Source of the DNA: JACDHG01 sp963811585
Lineage (GTDB): Bacteria; Actinomycetota; Actinomycetes; Propionibacteriales; Nocardioidaceae
Assembly: GCA_963811585.1 (NCBI GenBank)
Contig: CAWERR010000002.1
Span: forward strand, 62,001-126,000
DNA: 64,000 bases
Direction: 5' to 3'
Shown: one piece after another, positions 25,342 to 36,454 of the stretch
Numbering within the stretch: the stretch's first letter is position 1
How the letters are laid out: each line of letters starts with the position of its first letter
The notes under the pieces: generated by a model
What the model saw: the letters and a program-made list of their open reading frames with translations, nothing else
Database searches by the model: none
What the model was told of the DNA's origin: nothing
Position numbers and translations under genes: made by a program

Positions 25342-26883
25342 TTAGCTGTTGGCGCAGGGGGAGGTGGCTGGCATGGGCAGCGCAGTGGCTGGGGCGCCGA
25401 TGGTCGGGAGGCCGAGTGACACGGAGGCGCGCTTCGTGGTGGTGCGTGCCTCCCAGGCGTCGCCAGCCCGGGTACGTCGCACGCTCGTCACGGGCAGGTC
25501 GCTGACCAGGTGGTGAGGCGCCGCATGCGTCACAGTGGCGGCGACCATGTCACCCGGCCGTACCTCGAACGGCATACCAGCAACGTCGACACCCGGCGTG
25601 AAGTGCACGAGCCGGTTGTCGCGAGCGCGGCCGGAAAGCCGCATCGTCGCGGCGTCCTTGCGGCCTTCACCTTCTGAGACGAGCACCTCGACGTCGCGAC
25701 CTTCAAAGCGCTGGTTCTCGGCCCAGGTGATGTCGTTGACGACAGGCACCAGCCGCTCGTAGCGCTCCTGCACCACGTCGTGCGGCAGCTGCCCCTCCAT
25801 GTCAGCCGCGGGAGTTCCCGGCCGCTTGGAGTACTGGAACGTGTAGGCGCCGCTGAACCGTGCCTCGCGCACCAGCGACAGCGTGTCCTCGAAATCCGCG
25901 TCGGTCTCGCCTGGGAACCCCACGATGATGTCAGTCGTGATCGCGGCGTCGGGCATCGCGGACCGGACCCGGTCGAGGATGCCGAGGTAGCGGTCGCGGC
26001 GGTAGGACCGCTTCATGGCCTTGAGCACGGCGTTGGACCCGGACTGCAGTGGCATGTGCAGCTGCGGCATGACGTTCGGAGTCTCGGCCATCGCCTCGAT
26101 GACGTCGTCGGTGAAGTCACGCGGATGCGGCGACGTGAACCGCACCCGCTCCAGGCCGTCGATCTTGCCGCACGCGCGCAGCAGCTTGCCGAAGGCGAAC
26201 CGGTCGCCGAACCCGACGCCGTACGAGTTGACGTTCTGGCCGAGCAGCGTCACCTCGACGACACCTTCGGCAACCAGCGCCTCGATCTCGGCAAGCACGT
26301 CGCCGGGGCGGCGGTCCTTCTCGGTGCCGCGCAGCGCCGGCACGATGCAGAACGTGCACGTGTTGTTGCAGCCGACGCTGATCGCGACCCAGGCGGCATA
26401 CGCCGACTCCCGACGTGTCGGCAGCGTCGACGGGAACACGTCGAGCGACTCGAGGATCTCGACCTGCGCCTCGTCATTGACGCGAGCCCGCTCCAACAGC
26501 ACCGGCAGCGAGCCGATGTTGTGGGTGCCGAAGACGACATCGACCCACGGGGCCCGCCGGGTGATCTCACCGCGGTCCTTCTGCGCCAGGCAGCCACCGA
26601 CCGCGATCTGCATGCCCTGGTGCTTGGCCTTGACCGAGGCGAGTTGGCCGAGGTTGCCGTAGAGCCGGTTGTCGGCGTTCTCCCTCACGGCACAGGTGTT
26701 GAACACGACCACGTCGGCGACGTCACCGGAGTCGGCGCGCACGTAGCCGGCGTGCTCGAGCAGGCCAGAGAGGCGCTCGGAGTCGTGGACGTTCATCTGA
26801 CAGCCGTGGGTGCGGACCTCGTACGTCCGGGCGCCACTGACCGTGTCGGCTGGCAGCACCCGCAGGTCAGTGGAGGTTGTCAT
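25342..26883 (-). CDS. miaB: tRNA-2-methylthio-N6-dimethylallyladenosine synthase
   Basis: 513 residues; radical-SAM methylthiotransferase acting on i6A37 made by MiaA. ATG chosen at 26883 (MTTSTDLRVLPADTVSG); a start 39 bases upstream adds a non-conserved stretch. The N-terminal UPF0004 domain has cysteines in HGCQMNVHDSERLSG, FNTCAVRENADNRLYG and VGGCLAQKDR for the second 4Fe-4S cluster. The radical-SAM motif is SVGCNNTCTFCIVPALRG. The C-terminal TRAM domain is around VEVLVSEGEGRKD. The last 40 residues are Ala/Thr-rich and poorly conserved. Order and strand match the miaA-miaB block of other actinobacteria. Confidence 0.95.
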   Translation of the reverse strand: MTTSTDLRVLPADTVSGARTYEVRTHGCQMNVHDSERLSGLLEHAGYVRADSGDVADVVVFNTCAVRENADNRLYGNLGQLASVKAKHQGMQIAVGGCLAQKDRGEITRRAPWVDVVFGTHNIGSLPVLLERARVNDEAQVEILESLDVFPSTLPTRRESAYAAWVAISVGCNNTCTFCIVPALRGTEKDRRPGDVLAEIEALVAEGVVEVTLLGQNVNSYGVGFGDRFAFGKLLRACGKIDGLERVRFTSPHPRDFTDDVIEAMAETPNVMPQLHMPLQSGSNAVLKAMKRSYRRDRYLGILDRVRSAMPDAAITTDIIVGFPGETDADFEDTLSLVREARFSGAYTFQYSKRPGTPAADMEGQLPHDVVQERYERLVPVVNDITWAENQRFEGRDVEVLVSEGEGRKDAATMRLSGRARDNRLVHFTPGVDVAGMPFEVRPGDMVAATVTHAAPHHLVSDLPVTSVRRTRAGDAWEARTTTKRASVSLGLPTIGAPATALPMPATSPCANS

Positions 26884-26931
26884 AACCGGGCAAGCGTACG
26901 GCGCCGCACTCGTCTGTCCCAACCCCCTTGC

Positions 26932-27173
26932 TTATCTGGCGTAGTGCCTGAGCACGACCACCCGCCGGTGCGACTCGTTCAGACCGGCGAGTGCGCGCTG
27001 CACGGTGTCGGTCAGCTCGGTCACGCGTGTGTCGTCATCGACTAGCAGCGGATCAGTGCCGTCTGGACGAGGTCTTCGGCCTCCGGCCGGGAGTAGCCAA
27101 GGAGCACAGCCGAGCGCACCAGCCCGGCCCACCGGCCAGCGACATACGCCGCGTAGTCGTCGTCGGTGTCCAC
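26932..27173 (-). pseudogene. Remnant of an ECF sigma factor (internal deletion)
   Basis: From the GTG at 27173 the frame reads DTDDDYAAYVAGRWAGLVRS then AVLLGYSRPEAEDLVQTALI, region 2.1 of the SigE/Sig-50-like ECF sigmas, and hits a stop after about 44 residues. In another frame, directly after, comes DDDTRVTELTDTVQRALAGL then NESHRRVVVLRHYAR and a stop, matching the start of region 4. Everything between (the rest of region 2 and the linker, about 60 residues in the family) and the DNA-recognition helix are missing. I infer a decayed gene; it cannot make a working sigma factor as read. Confidence 0.7.
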
Positions 27174-27244
27174 TCATCCCCTTTGCTCTCCCTACAGCAT
27201 GTGACAACAAAGGCCGCCAGATCGGTTCCACGGGCGACAGACCG

Positions 27245-28231
27245 TCAAGCTCCAAGCCAATGGGCTCGGTCCAGGGTGCAGACGATCTCCGTCGCCGTCG
27301 GCTCAGAAGTGTCGCCCGGTACGTCGATCCAGACGCCCTGGGTGAAGCCGCACTTCTCGAGCATCCGCAGCGAGGCCCGGTTGCGATGGTCGGGACTGGC
27401 CACGAACGCCGGCGCGTCCGGGTAGGCCGGGGCCACCACCTCCAGCAGGTAGCTCCAGATGACACGGGTCCCGACTCCCCGCCCGACCAGGTCCGGCTCG
27501 CCGATCACGTAGTCGATCCCGACCGCTTCGGGAAGGCCGGTCTTCACGGCGTACTCGTCGTGATCGCCGACGCGGTAGTCCTGCACGTAGCCGACGTCCG
27601 CGCCGTCAAGCTGGATGACCCACATCCGGGTCGGCGCCGTGCCGTCGATGCGCGGCCCGTAGCGCTCCCGCACCCGCGCGAGCGTCGCCTGGTCGCCGTG
27701 GAACCAGCGCCGTACATGCGGCGCCTGCTGCCAACCGACGACCGCCTCCAAGTCGTCACGCCGCATCGGGCGGAAGGCCACCGTCACAGCGGGAATGCGC
27801 CTCGTCCGGGTGATCTGCAGCTCCGCTACCCAGTCGGGAAGCATCCGGCGCAGGCAGTCATCGGGCGACAACCACGCATAGCGATCGTGCTCGGGATCGA
27901 CGAGCTGGACGGCGGTGACGGCTGACACGTCGATCGCGAAGGTTGCCCAGTCGGTGGAGAGGTCCACGGCCCATGGGCGTACGTCGGTGAGCCCTGCCTC
28001 CTCAGCCAGCTCGCGCAACGCGGCCGGGTAGACCGACTCGCCAGGCTGGCGGGCGCCCGCCGGACAGGTCCACGCCCAGTCACCCTCGAAGTCGGCCCCG
28101 CGGGCGTTGCGGTGGAGTGCCAGATAGTCGAGCCCGTTGGCGGCCGGTCGTCGTACGACCACCACGGATCCCTGGGGACGCTCCGCCGCAATCTCGAGAC
28201 CGTCCCAGGTGCGCGGGGTCAGTTCGGACAT
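27245..28231 (-). CDS. Nudix hydrolase-GNAT acetyltransferase fusion
   Basis: 328 residues in one frame. Residues about 1-150 form a Nudix domain (GSVVVVRRPAANGLDYLALH; Nudix box GARQPGESVYPAALRELAEE then AGL). Residues about 155-325 form a GNAT domain of the AAC(6')-like branch (FRPMRRDDLEAVVGWQQAPH, VRRWFHGD, MWVIQLDGADVGYVQDYRVG, EPDLVGRGVGTRVI as the acetyl-CoA loop, and NRASLRMLEKCGFTQG). The AAC(6')-like branch includes aminoglycoside acetyltransferases, but also many enzymes with other substrates. The joined domains suggest one pathway handling a nucleotide-linked and an amine-bearing compound (inference). No partner operon gene is adjacent. Confidence 0.85.
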   Translation of the reverse strand: MSELTPRTWDGLEIAAERPQGSVVVVRRPAANGLDYLALHRNARGADFEGDWAWTCPAGARQPGESVYPAALRELAEEAGLTDVRPWAVDLSTDWATFAIDVSAVTAVQLVDPEHDRYAWLSPDDCLRRMLPDWVAELQITRTRRIPAVTVAFRPMRRDDLEAVVGWQQAPHVRRWFHGDQATLARVRERYGPRIDGTAPTRMWVIQLDGADVGYVQDYRVGDHDEYAVKTGLPEAVGIDYVIGEPDLVGRGVGTRVIWSYLLEVVAPAYPDAPAFVASPDHRNRASLRMLEKCGFTQGVWIDVPGDTSEPTATEIVCTLDRAHWLGA

Positions 28232-28315
28232 GCAGACAGCGTACGAAGAACGAAGTCGCCGTGGGCTGGCCGGCAGCGGGCCAGTCAGGATGCCGCCCGA
28301 TGCGGCACGGCGCGA

Positions 28316-28663
28316 TCAGGCGATGACGCCTTCGCAGTTGGGGTTGATGATGTCGTGGTGGTCGACCGAGAAGTGGTAGGCGACGAGATCGAAGCCGGGT
28401 CCGCACTGAATACGATCGACCGCCCCGTCGTTGCGAAGGAAGATGCTGTCGTCGCCCCTGCCTGCGCGGACGATGTCGGAACCGCCGATGGGGCGGATCA
28501 CGTCGTCTCCGCCGCGGCCCCCGATGAGGTCGGCACCATGGGTACCCGTCAGCTGGTCGTCCTGAGGGCCGCCGAACACCTCGTTCATCGCATACGCCGC
28601 CGGCATCTGCGCCAAGAGCGCCACGCCGGCCGCTACGCCAGCGACGATCGCGAGCCCCCTCAT
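28316..28663 (-). CDS. Small secreted RTX-type calcium-binding protein
   Basis: 115 residues from the ATG at 28663 (MRGLAIVAGVAAGVALLAQM), with a signal peptide probably cut after AAYA. The mature part has glycine/aspartate nonapeptides of the RTX type (GGPQDDQLTGTHGADLIGG, RGGDDVIRPIGGSDIVRAGR, GDDSIFLRNDGAVDRIQCG), only enough for a short parallel beta-roll. The end, DRIQCGPGFDLVAY and PNCEGV, carries two Cys that may pair. No protease or haemolysin domain is attached. Small exported proteins like this are common in soil actinobacteria; role unknown. A frame extension upstream of 28663 has no signal sequence and is not used. Confidence 0.8.
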   Translation of the reverse strand: MRGLAIVAGVAAGVALLAQMPAAYAMNEVFGGPQDDQLTGTHGADLIGGRGGDDVIRPIGGSDIVRAGRGDDSIFLRNDGAVDRIQCGPGFDLVAYHFSVDHHDIINPNCEGVIA

Positions 28664-28852
28664 GTTGCCCCCTTGCTGCGAGCCGTTCTGGTCGGAATGC
28701 CCTGGCTCGTAGCGACAAGGGTGCCTGACGGTGTGGTCTGGAGCAACATCCGAGACGGCAGTCCCAGGAGTAACTTTCACGGTCCGGCGTGTCGTAGCGC
28801 ACCGTGAAATGGCGACAACTCTCTGTGATATCGCGGCCTCTGCGGAGACGTA

Positions 28853-30517
28853 TCAGCGCGCGACTTCGGTGGCCCGCGACTCGCGCACCACCATCACCTT
28901 GATCTGGCCTGGGTAGGTGAGCTCGTGCTCGATCTGTTTGGCGATGTCACGTGCGAGCACCTGTGCCTGGATGTCGTCGACGACGTCCGGCTGCACCATG
29001 ACGCGCAGCTCGCGGCCGGCCTGCATCGCGAACACTTTCTCGACTCCCTCGCACTGTTTCGCGATCTCCTCGAGCCGTTCGAGTCGTTGGACGTAGGCCT
29101 CCAGGGACTCACGGCGGGCGCCGGGCCGGCCTCCGCTGATGGCGTCTGCCGCCTGGGTGAGCACCGCCTCGACTGTTTGGGGTTCGACCTCGTTGTGATG
29201 GGCAGCGATCGCGTGTACGACATCGTCGGACTCTCCGTAGCGCCGGGCCAGCTCCGCACCGACCGCCGCGTGGCTGCCTTCGGCTTCATGGGTGAGCGCT
29301 TTGCCGATGTCGTGCAACAGCGCGCAGCGCATGCAGATCGCCCGGTCGAGCCCGAGCTCGTCGGCCATCAGCCCGGCCAGATGGGCTGACTCGACCAGGT
29401 GCCGCAGCACGTTCTGGCCGTATGACGAGCGGTAACGCAGCTGGCCGAGCGTGAACACGAGCTCCGGGTGCAGGTCGGTGATTCCGACCTCGACCGCTGC
29501 ATCCTCGCCCGCCTGCCGGCAGAGCCGATCCACTTCGCGGTGGCAGCGCTCGTGAACCTCCTCGATGCGGCTGGGATAGATGCGGCCGTCGGCCACGAGC
29601 TCGTCCATCGCGATGCGGGCGGTTTCTCGGCGTACGGGATCGAAGCACGACAGCACGACCGCCTCGGGGGTGTCGTCGATGATCAGGTTGACGCCGGTCG
29701 TCGCCTCGAACGCCTTAATGTTGCGCCCTTCGCGACCGATGATCCGGCCCTTCATGTCATCGCTCGGCAGCTGCACCACCGAGACCACCGACTCGGCGGT
29801 CTGGTCGGCGGCCAGTCGCTGGATCGCGGTCGTCAGGATGCGGCGAGCGCGTTCCTCACCCTCGTCGCGCGCGGCCTTTTCGATGTCGCGGGTCAGCACG
29901 GCCGCATGTCGCTTCGCTTCCTGCTCAACAGCGCACACCAGCTCGGCCTTTGCCTCGTCGGCTGTCAGCCCGCTGACGCGCTCGAGGATCCGGAGCCGCT
30001 CGGCCGCGATCTCGACGAGCTCGGTGCGGCGTCGGCTGAGCTCGTCCTCGACCTCGCCAAGCTCCGCAGCCCGGTCGTCGAGCTGTCGCTCGCTCGCGTC
30101 GAGCCGCTCCTCCCGCTCGGCAAGGCGGCTTTCACGCCGTTCCAGGTCGGCACGCTCTCGGTGCAGCTCGTGGCGCAACAGCCGGAGCTCGTCGTCGACG
30201 CGCTGCTTCTCGTCGCGTGCCTCAGCCAAGGCAGCCTCGGCCGAATCAGCGGTTGGCTGGTCGTCGGCGGGTACGTCGGTCGGCATGCGGCGATGAGGCG
30301 GCCGCGACTGTGCCACCGCCCCACTGTGGACTCCCTGCCCGTGTCTGGTGACGAGCGGATCGAGCGCACTCGGTTGGTCGCAGTCCTGGAGGTCCACGCT
30401 GCCATGGCGCCTAGAGGCGGCCCGGCCCGGGCGCCGCGCCAGGATGAGGGCGGTCACGGCGCCGATCGCCAGCAGGACGGCCACCCCCACCAGGATCGTC
30501 AGAACGAGGACAGGCAT
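28853..30517 (-). CDS. rny: Ribonuclease Y
   Basis: 554 residues; membrane-anchored endoribonuclease starting bulk mRNA decay. ATG at 30517 places a membrane helix at the N-terminus (MPVLVLTILVGVAVLLAIGA). It is followed by an Arg-rich linker and a long coiled coil (about residues 95-190; RDEKQRVDDELRLLRHELHR). The KH domain has DMKGRIIGREGRNIKAFEAT, and the HD domain has CALLHDIGKALTHEAEGSH then AHHNEVEPQ. The Met 129 bases upstream would add about 43 unrelated residues. The position between miaB and recX-recA is usual for Propionibacteriales and relatives; mycobacteria mostly lack this enzyme. Confidence 0.93.
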   Translation of the reverse strand: MPVLVLTILVGVAVLLAIGAVTALILARRPGRAASRRHGSVDLQDCDQPSALDPLVTRHGQGVHSGAVAQSRPPHRRMPTDVPADDQPTADSAEAALAEARDEKQRVDDELRLLRHELHRERADLERRESRLAEREERLDASERQLDDRAAELGEVEDELSRRRTELVEIAAERLRILERVSGLTADEAKAELVCAVEQEAKRHAAVLTRDIEKAARDEGEERARRILTTAIQRLAADQTAESVVSVVQLPSDDMKGRIIGREGRNIKAFEATTGVNLIIDDTPEAVVLSCFDPVRRETARIAMDELVADGRIYPSRIEEVHERCHREVDRLCRQAGEDAAVEVGITDLHPELVFTLGQLRYRSSYGQNVLRHLVESAHLAGLMADELGLDRAICMRCALLHDIGKALTHEAEGSHAAVGAELARRYGESDDVVHAIAAHHNEVEPQTVEAVLTQAADAISGGRPGARRESLEAYVQRLERLEEIAKQCEGVEKVFAMQAGRELRVMVQPDVVDDIQAQVLARDIAKQIEHELTYPGQIKVMVVRESRATEVAR

Positions 30518-30943
30518 GAGGGCTCCGTTCGTCGAGACCGTCGGGGGAACGGTCAAGGATCTGCGACGAAGCGACGACGCCGGACCGCACGGTGGCTTCC
30601 GTGTTGGGGCAGCGGCGGGTGTCGGGGTCGGAGCTGATGCCCTCACTTTCGGGTTGCTCAGGGTGGCCGATGGCCACCGGAATGTCTCGGTGGTGACGTT
30701 ATTTCATCAGAGCAGTTGCGATTCGACGGTTACTTAGATGGTGTTCGGTTCTCCGGCCTCTGCAGGCAGTGTCACTTCGTGAATTTCACGGTAGGACTCC
30801 CGTCGGTGCCGGTCAAGGACCGCCCCGGGTCGCTGGTCTCGACAGGCTCGACCGGCGGACCTGGGTCTCGACCGGCTCGACCGGTGAACCTGGGTCTCGA
30901 CAGGCTCGACCGGCGGACTTGGGTCTCGACCGGCGGACTTGGG
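30518..30943. other. Gene-free stretch of about 425 bases between recX and RNase Y
   Basis: No protein of substance. The left part (30518-30720) is the RNase Y leader, with a Ser/Pro/Arg-rich in-frame extension I regard as non-coding. The right part (30835-30948) is a tandem of CTCGACAGGCTCGACC units running into the recX stop. Confidence 0.65.
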
Positions 30944-30948
30944 TCAGT
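30835..30948. repeat. Tandem array of CTCGACAGGCTCGACC units
   Basis: Four units of about 29 bases (the last one shortened), each with GGTCTCGAC(A/C)GGCTCGACCGG followed by GAC(C/T)TGG. The core is a variant of the right arm of the GTCGAGCTTGTCGAGA palindromic family, here in direct rather than inverted order. It abuts the recX stop at 30944. Confidence 0.85.
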
Positions 30949-31503
30949 CGAGGGCGGCGGCGTCGTCCTTGAGCGCCTCCCGGACGACCTGCACCGACAG
31001 GCCCGGCGGATAGCCCTTGCGCGCCAGCATCCCGGCGAGGCGTCGCGTGCGGGTGGTCTTGTCGAGGCCCCGCGTGCTGCGCAGCTTCTTCGCGACCAGA
31101 GCGCGGGCCGCCACGAGCTCGTCGTCGGGCTGGATCTGCTCGAGGGCTCCCTGGATGTCTTCGGCGTCGACCCCCTTGCCGCGAAGCTCGTACGCGAGGG
31201 CGCGACGCGACAACCCGCGAGACGCCTGGCGCGAACGCACCCAAGAGTCAGCAAAGGCGCCGTCGTCGACGAGACCCACCTGTTCGAACCGGTCGAGCAC
31301 CCGAGCCGCCACGTCGTCGGGAACCCCCTTGTCGGCGAGGGCCTGGGCCAGCTCGTGGCGTGACCTCGCCTGCATTGTGAGCTTGTTGAGCAGGATGGTC
31401 CGGGCGACGGACTCGGGGTCAGCGGCTGGACCGCGATCCACGTCGGCATCGGCCGGCTCGGGACGCCCAGGTGCGCGACGTCGCCGTGCCGACAAGCCCG
31501 CCA

Positions 31504-31504
<1 letters not shown>
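30944..31504 (-). CDS. recX: RecA regulator RecX
   Basis: 186 residues; binds RecA filaments and limits strand exchange. It is helical with three tandem three-helix repeats: ARTILLNKLTMQARSRHELA, VLDRFEQVGLVDDGAFADSW, VRSRQASRGLSRRALAYEL, GLDKTTRTRRLAGMLARKGY. ATG at 31504 overlaps the recA stop by one base (TGATG), so it is co-transcribed and translationally coupled with recA. The low-complexity Arg/Pro N-terminus is typical of actinobacteria. The stop runs into a CTCGAC repeat array. Confidence 0.94.
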
Positions 31505-33633
<2,129 letters not shown>

Positions 33634-33779
33634 CAGCGTTTCCCTCTGGGTCGGGCGGGTCAGGGACCCTGGCTTACGTGGTCGAGGTCGACGCTAGAGG
33701 TGGGCTCCGACAGTCGTGGCGATCGCCAGTGGGCTGTGGATTACCGTTCCGGGGCCGACTTTCCTGTGCACAAACCTAG

Positions 33780-33795
33780 CCGAACACGTGTTCGA
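33780..33795. promoter_or_regulatory. LexA (SOS) box before recA
   Basis: CCGAACACGTGTTCGA, one mismatch at the first base from TCGAAC-N4-GTTCGA and with a fully symmetric centre. It is 147 bases before the recA start and 52 bases after the MFS gene stop. Confidence 0.8.
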
Positions 33796-33846
33796 AGCGC
33801 GCACCGACACGCCGGGCCTGCCAGGCCTCCGGGCCTGCCCACTCGC

Positions 33847-35223
33847 TCAGTCCTGCAGGCCCGTCACCGGCGGCACCGGCTCGCCCGCCGCGAGGTCGCC
33901 AGGCCCCGCTGAAGGCTGCTGATCCGAGTCGCCTGGCCCACGCCAGCCGGCCATCACGGCGGCGGCCAGCACGAGCCCGGTGACGATGCCCGCCCCGGCA
34001 TTCAGTACGTCGTACCCCCACGTCCCGACGACCCACCCGGCCAGTGCACCCCCGGCCGCAGCACTCAGCCCCATGACCAGGTCGGCCGCTCCCTGGACGC
34101 CTGGTCGCTCGTCGAACGGAACCGCATCGACGAGCAAGGCAGAGCTGGCGATGAGGACGCACGACCAGCCGAGCCCGAGCAGGAAGAGCCCCCATGTCAA
34201 CGCCGTCGATGCCCCGCCGGGAGTGCGCCCGGCAAGCGTCACCGAGAACAACAACGTGACTCCCCCGACACCGATCAGCACCGGCCGACCGACCAGGTCG
34301 GCGAGCCACCCGACGATCGGCGAAAACGCGAACATGCCGAGCACGTGCATCGAGATGACGAAGCCGATGACCTCGAGACTGGCGCCACCGTGGTCCATGT
34401 GCAGCGGTGTCATCACCATCACCGCGACCATGACCGTGTGGGCCGCGGCCATCCCCACGACCGCCGCCATCGCGCGCGGACGCACCGACACGACGCGCCA
34501 GACCCGCTTCATGCTGACCCGGTGGTCGACCGGGTCGTCATCTTCGTGCGTCGCGACCAGTGCGCGGGCGAGCAGCAGCGGGTCGGGCCGGAGCCACGTC
34601 AGCGCGACGAACGCTGCGGCGAGCAGGCCGACCATGCCCAGCAGGAACGGACCTGCCAGCGGCGGTAGCCCGATCCGGTCCGCGAGATCCCCGGCCGGAC
34701 CGACCAGGTTCGGACCCAGGACTGCCCCGATCGTCGTCGCCCAGACCACGATCGACAGTGCCCGTCCGCGAGTGCGGCTGTCGGCCAGGTCGACAGCGGT
34801 ATAGCGCGAGAGGTTGTTGGCGGAGGTCGCCGAGCCGATCAGCAACGCGCCGAGCAAAAGCAGTAAGAAGGATCCGACGACGGCCGAGAGGACGCACAAG
34901 CCCGCGCCGGCTGCGGCGAGGGCATAGCCGAGCGCGAGGCCTGGGCGGCGACCATGGCGCACCATCACCCGGACCAGCACGAACGCCAGCAGAGCCGATC
35001 CGACCACCTGGGCCGTCTGCGGCAGACCCGACAAGGTCTCGTCGTCGACGATCGAGGCGGCCAACAGCGACGACACCGCGATGCCGGTCGAGACGCCCAC
35101 CCCGCCGAACGCCTGCGTGACGACGAGGGTGCCGATCGTACGACGCTGGGCTGTGGCCCGCTGGGACTCGGCGTCGGCTCCAGCGGTCGGCCCGGTCTCC
35201 GGTGGATCAGTGCGGTGGCTCAT
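33847..35223 (-). CDS. MFS transporter (drug-efflux-like)
   Basis: 458 residues from the ATG at 35223 (MSHRTDPPETGPTAGADA); about 12 membrane helices. TIGTLVVTQAFGGVGVSTGI starts helix 1. The helix 2-3 loop reads RHGRRPGLALGYALAAAGAG, and ADSRTRGRALSIVVWATTIG covers helices 4-5. The second half repeats the pattern (WLADLVGRPVLIGVGGVTLL, FDERPGVQGAADLVMG). Substrate unknown. It lies between the recA promoter and DUF3046, starting eight bases after the DUF3046 stop, so those two probably share a transcript. A longer upstream start would overlap DUF3046. Confidence 0.88.
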   Translation of the reverse strand: MSHRTDPPETGPTAGADAESQRATAQRRTIGTLVVTQAFGGVGVSTGIAVSSLLAASIVDDETLSGLPQTAQVVGSALLAFVLVRVMVRHGRRPGLALGYALAAAGAGLCVLSAVVGSFLLLLLGALLIGSATSANNLSRYTAVDLADSRTRGRALSIVVWATTIGAVLGPNLVGPAGDLADRIGLPPLAGPFLLGMVGLLAAAFVALTWLRPDPLLLARALVATHEDDDPVDHRVSMKRVWRVVSVRPRAMAAVVGMAAAHTVMVAVMVMTPLHMDHGGASLEVIGFVISMHVLGMFAFSPIVGWLADLVGRPVLIGVGGVTLLFSVTLAGRTPGGASTALTWGLFLLGLGWSCVLIASSALLVDAVPFDERPGVQGAADLVMGLSAAAGGALAGWVVGTWGYDVLNAGAGIVTGLVLAAAVMAGWRGPGDSDQQPSAGPGDLAAGEPVPPVTGLQD

Positions 35224-35231
35224 CAAATCGC

Positions 35232-35426
35232 TCAGCGATCTCGCGCCGGCAGCTCGAGCACCTTCCACACCGCGCGCCAGACGACCTTCGCGTCATACCC
35301 GTCGGCGAGCGCCTCCATCACCGTACGGTCGCCGAGCTCGCTCATCTTCTGCTCCTGCGCCCAGGTGGTGGAGTAGTGGGACCCGAGTGCGTCGTCCATT
35401 CGAGTCCACAGTTCCGTGTGTCGCAC
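35232..35426 (-). CDS. DUF3046 family protein
   Basis: 64 residues; GTG start at 35426 (VRHTELWTRMDDALGSHYST, then WAQEQKMSELGDRTVMEALA). DUF3046 is a small actinobacterial family nearly always encoded next to recA-recX. No biochemical role is known; it may be an accessory to the SOS or RecA system, but that rests on gene order only. Codons continue upstream of the GTG without conservation. Confidence 0.85.
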   Translation of the reverse strand: MRHTELWTRMDDALGSHYSTTWAQEQKMSELGDRTVMEALADGYDAKVVWRAVWKVLELPARDR

Positions 35427-35556
35427 CGTCACCTGCACTAGTCGTCGAATGTGGTCGGGCTTCGCCCGGGGCACTCAAGCCCCAGCTTCCGTTGCGCGCC
35501 ACTGTACGACGGCAGCGGTTGCCGGGCTTGAGGACCGGTGGCTGACGGGCCGCGAC

Positions 35557-36387
35557 CTAGAGGTTGAGCGGGTCGCGCAGAGCGGCGTACCCGACGAAGG
35601 CCGCGATGTCGATCAGCGTGTGGGCGATCACCAGCGGCAGGACGCGCCCCTTGCGCTGGTAGAAGTAGCCGAACACCAGGCCCATCACGGCGTTCCCAAC
35701 GAACGCGCCGAAACCTTGGTAGAGGTGGTAGCTGCCGCGCAGCAGCGCGCTCGCCGCCAGGGTCGGCCAGGCGCCCACGCCGAGCTGGCGCAGCCGCGTC
35801 ATGAGATAACCGACGACGACGACCTCTTCGAGCACGGCGTTCTTGGCGGCGGCGAGGACGAGGACCGGGATGGTCCACCAGTAGTCCGTGAGCCCGCTCG
35901 CGACCACGGTGGCGTTCAGATCGAGCGCCTTGGCGATGTAGTAGAGCCCAAGGCCGGGTATGCCGATCAACGCCGCCAGCCCTACCCCCCAGCCCAGGTC
36001 GGCGACCGCGCGTCGGCGGCTCGAGACGTCGATCCCAAGTCGCCGGAACGGCGAGCCCCGCTCGGCAGCGAGCAGGTAGATCACGAGGGCGACGGGGACG
36101 ACCGCGAACGCGATCCCGACGAGCTGGTAGGTGAGGTCGAGCAGCGGCCGCGGGTTGAGGCTGGGGTTGAGGGTCGCGGTCTGGGACGAGAGCCCGCCCG
36201 GCTCAGTCAGCTTGGCGATCAGGCTGATTAGTGCATAGACGGCCGAGGCGCCGAGCGACAGCGCCAGCACGATCACGATCTCCCACTTGATCCGGGTGGG
36301 ACGCAGCGGCGGGTATGCCGGATCGCCCTCGACGCCGACGCTGCCGTCGGGGCGCTGGCGCCTCGTGTCGTCGGGGCCGGTCGGCAT
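35557..36387 (-). CDS. CPBP-family intramembrane protease-like protein
   Basis: 276 residues with about 7-8 membrane helices. ATG at 36387 (MPTGPDDTRRQRPDGSVG) is preferred to 36456, which would overlap the divergent gene. The family motifs are KNAVLEEVVVVGYLMTRLRQ (motif 1, normally EExxxR), LLRGSYHLYQGFGAFVGNA (motif 2, with the conserved H) and VIAHTLIDIAAF (motif 3). In motif 1 the usual Arg after the glutamate pair is replaced by Gly. Members process CAAX-like or bacteriocin-type substrates or act as membrane proteases; a specific substrate is unknown. Confidence 0.82.
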   Translation of the reverse strand: MPTGPDDTRRQRPDGSVGVEGDPAYPPLRPTRIKWEIVIVLALSLGASAVYALISLIAKLTEPGGLSSQTATLNPSLNPRPLLDLTYQLVGIAFAVVPVALVIYLLAAERGSPFRRLGIDVSSRRRAVADLGWGVGLAALIGIPGLGLYYIAKALDLNATVVASGLTDYWWTIPVLVLAAAKNAVLEEVVVVGYLMTRLRQLGVGAWPTLAASALLRGSYHLYQGFGAFVGNAVMGLVFGYFYQRKGRVLPLVIAHTLIDIAAFVGYAALRDPLNL

Positions 36388-36454
36388 GGTCACAACGCCC
36401 AGTCTGCCGGGTGGTGCGACATGGGTGCGCTCACGCCTCGCTAGGGTCGCGACC

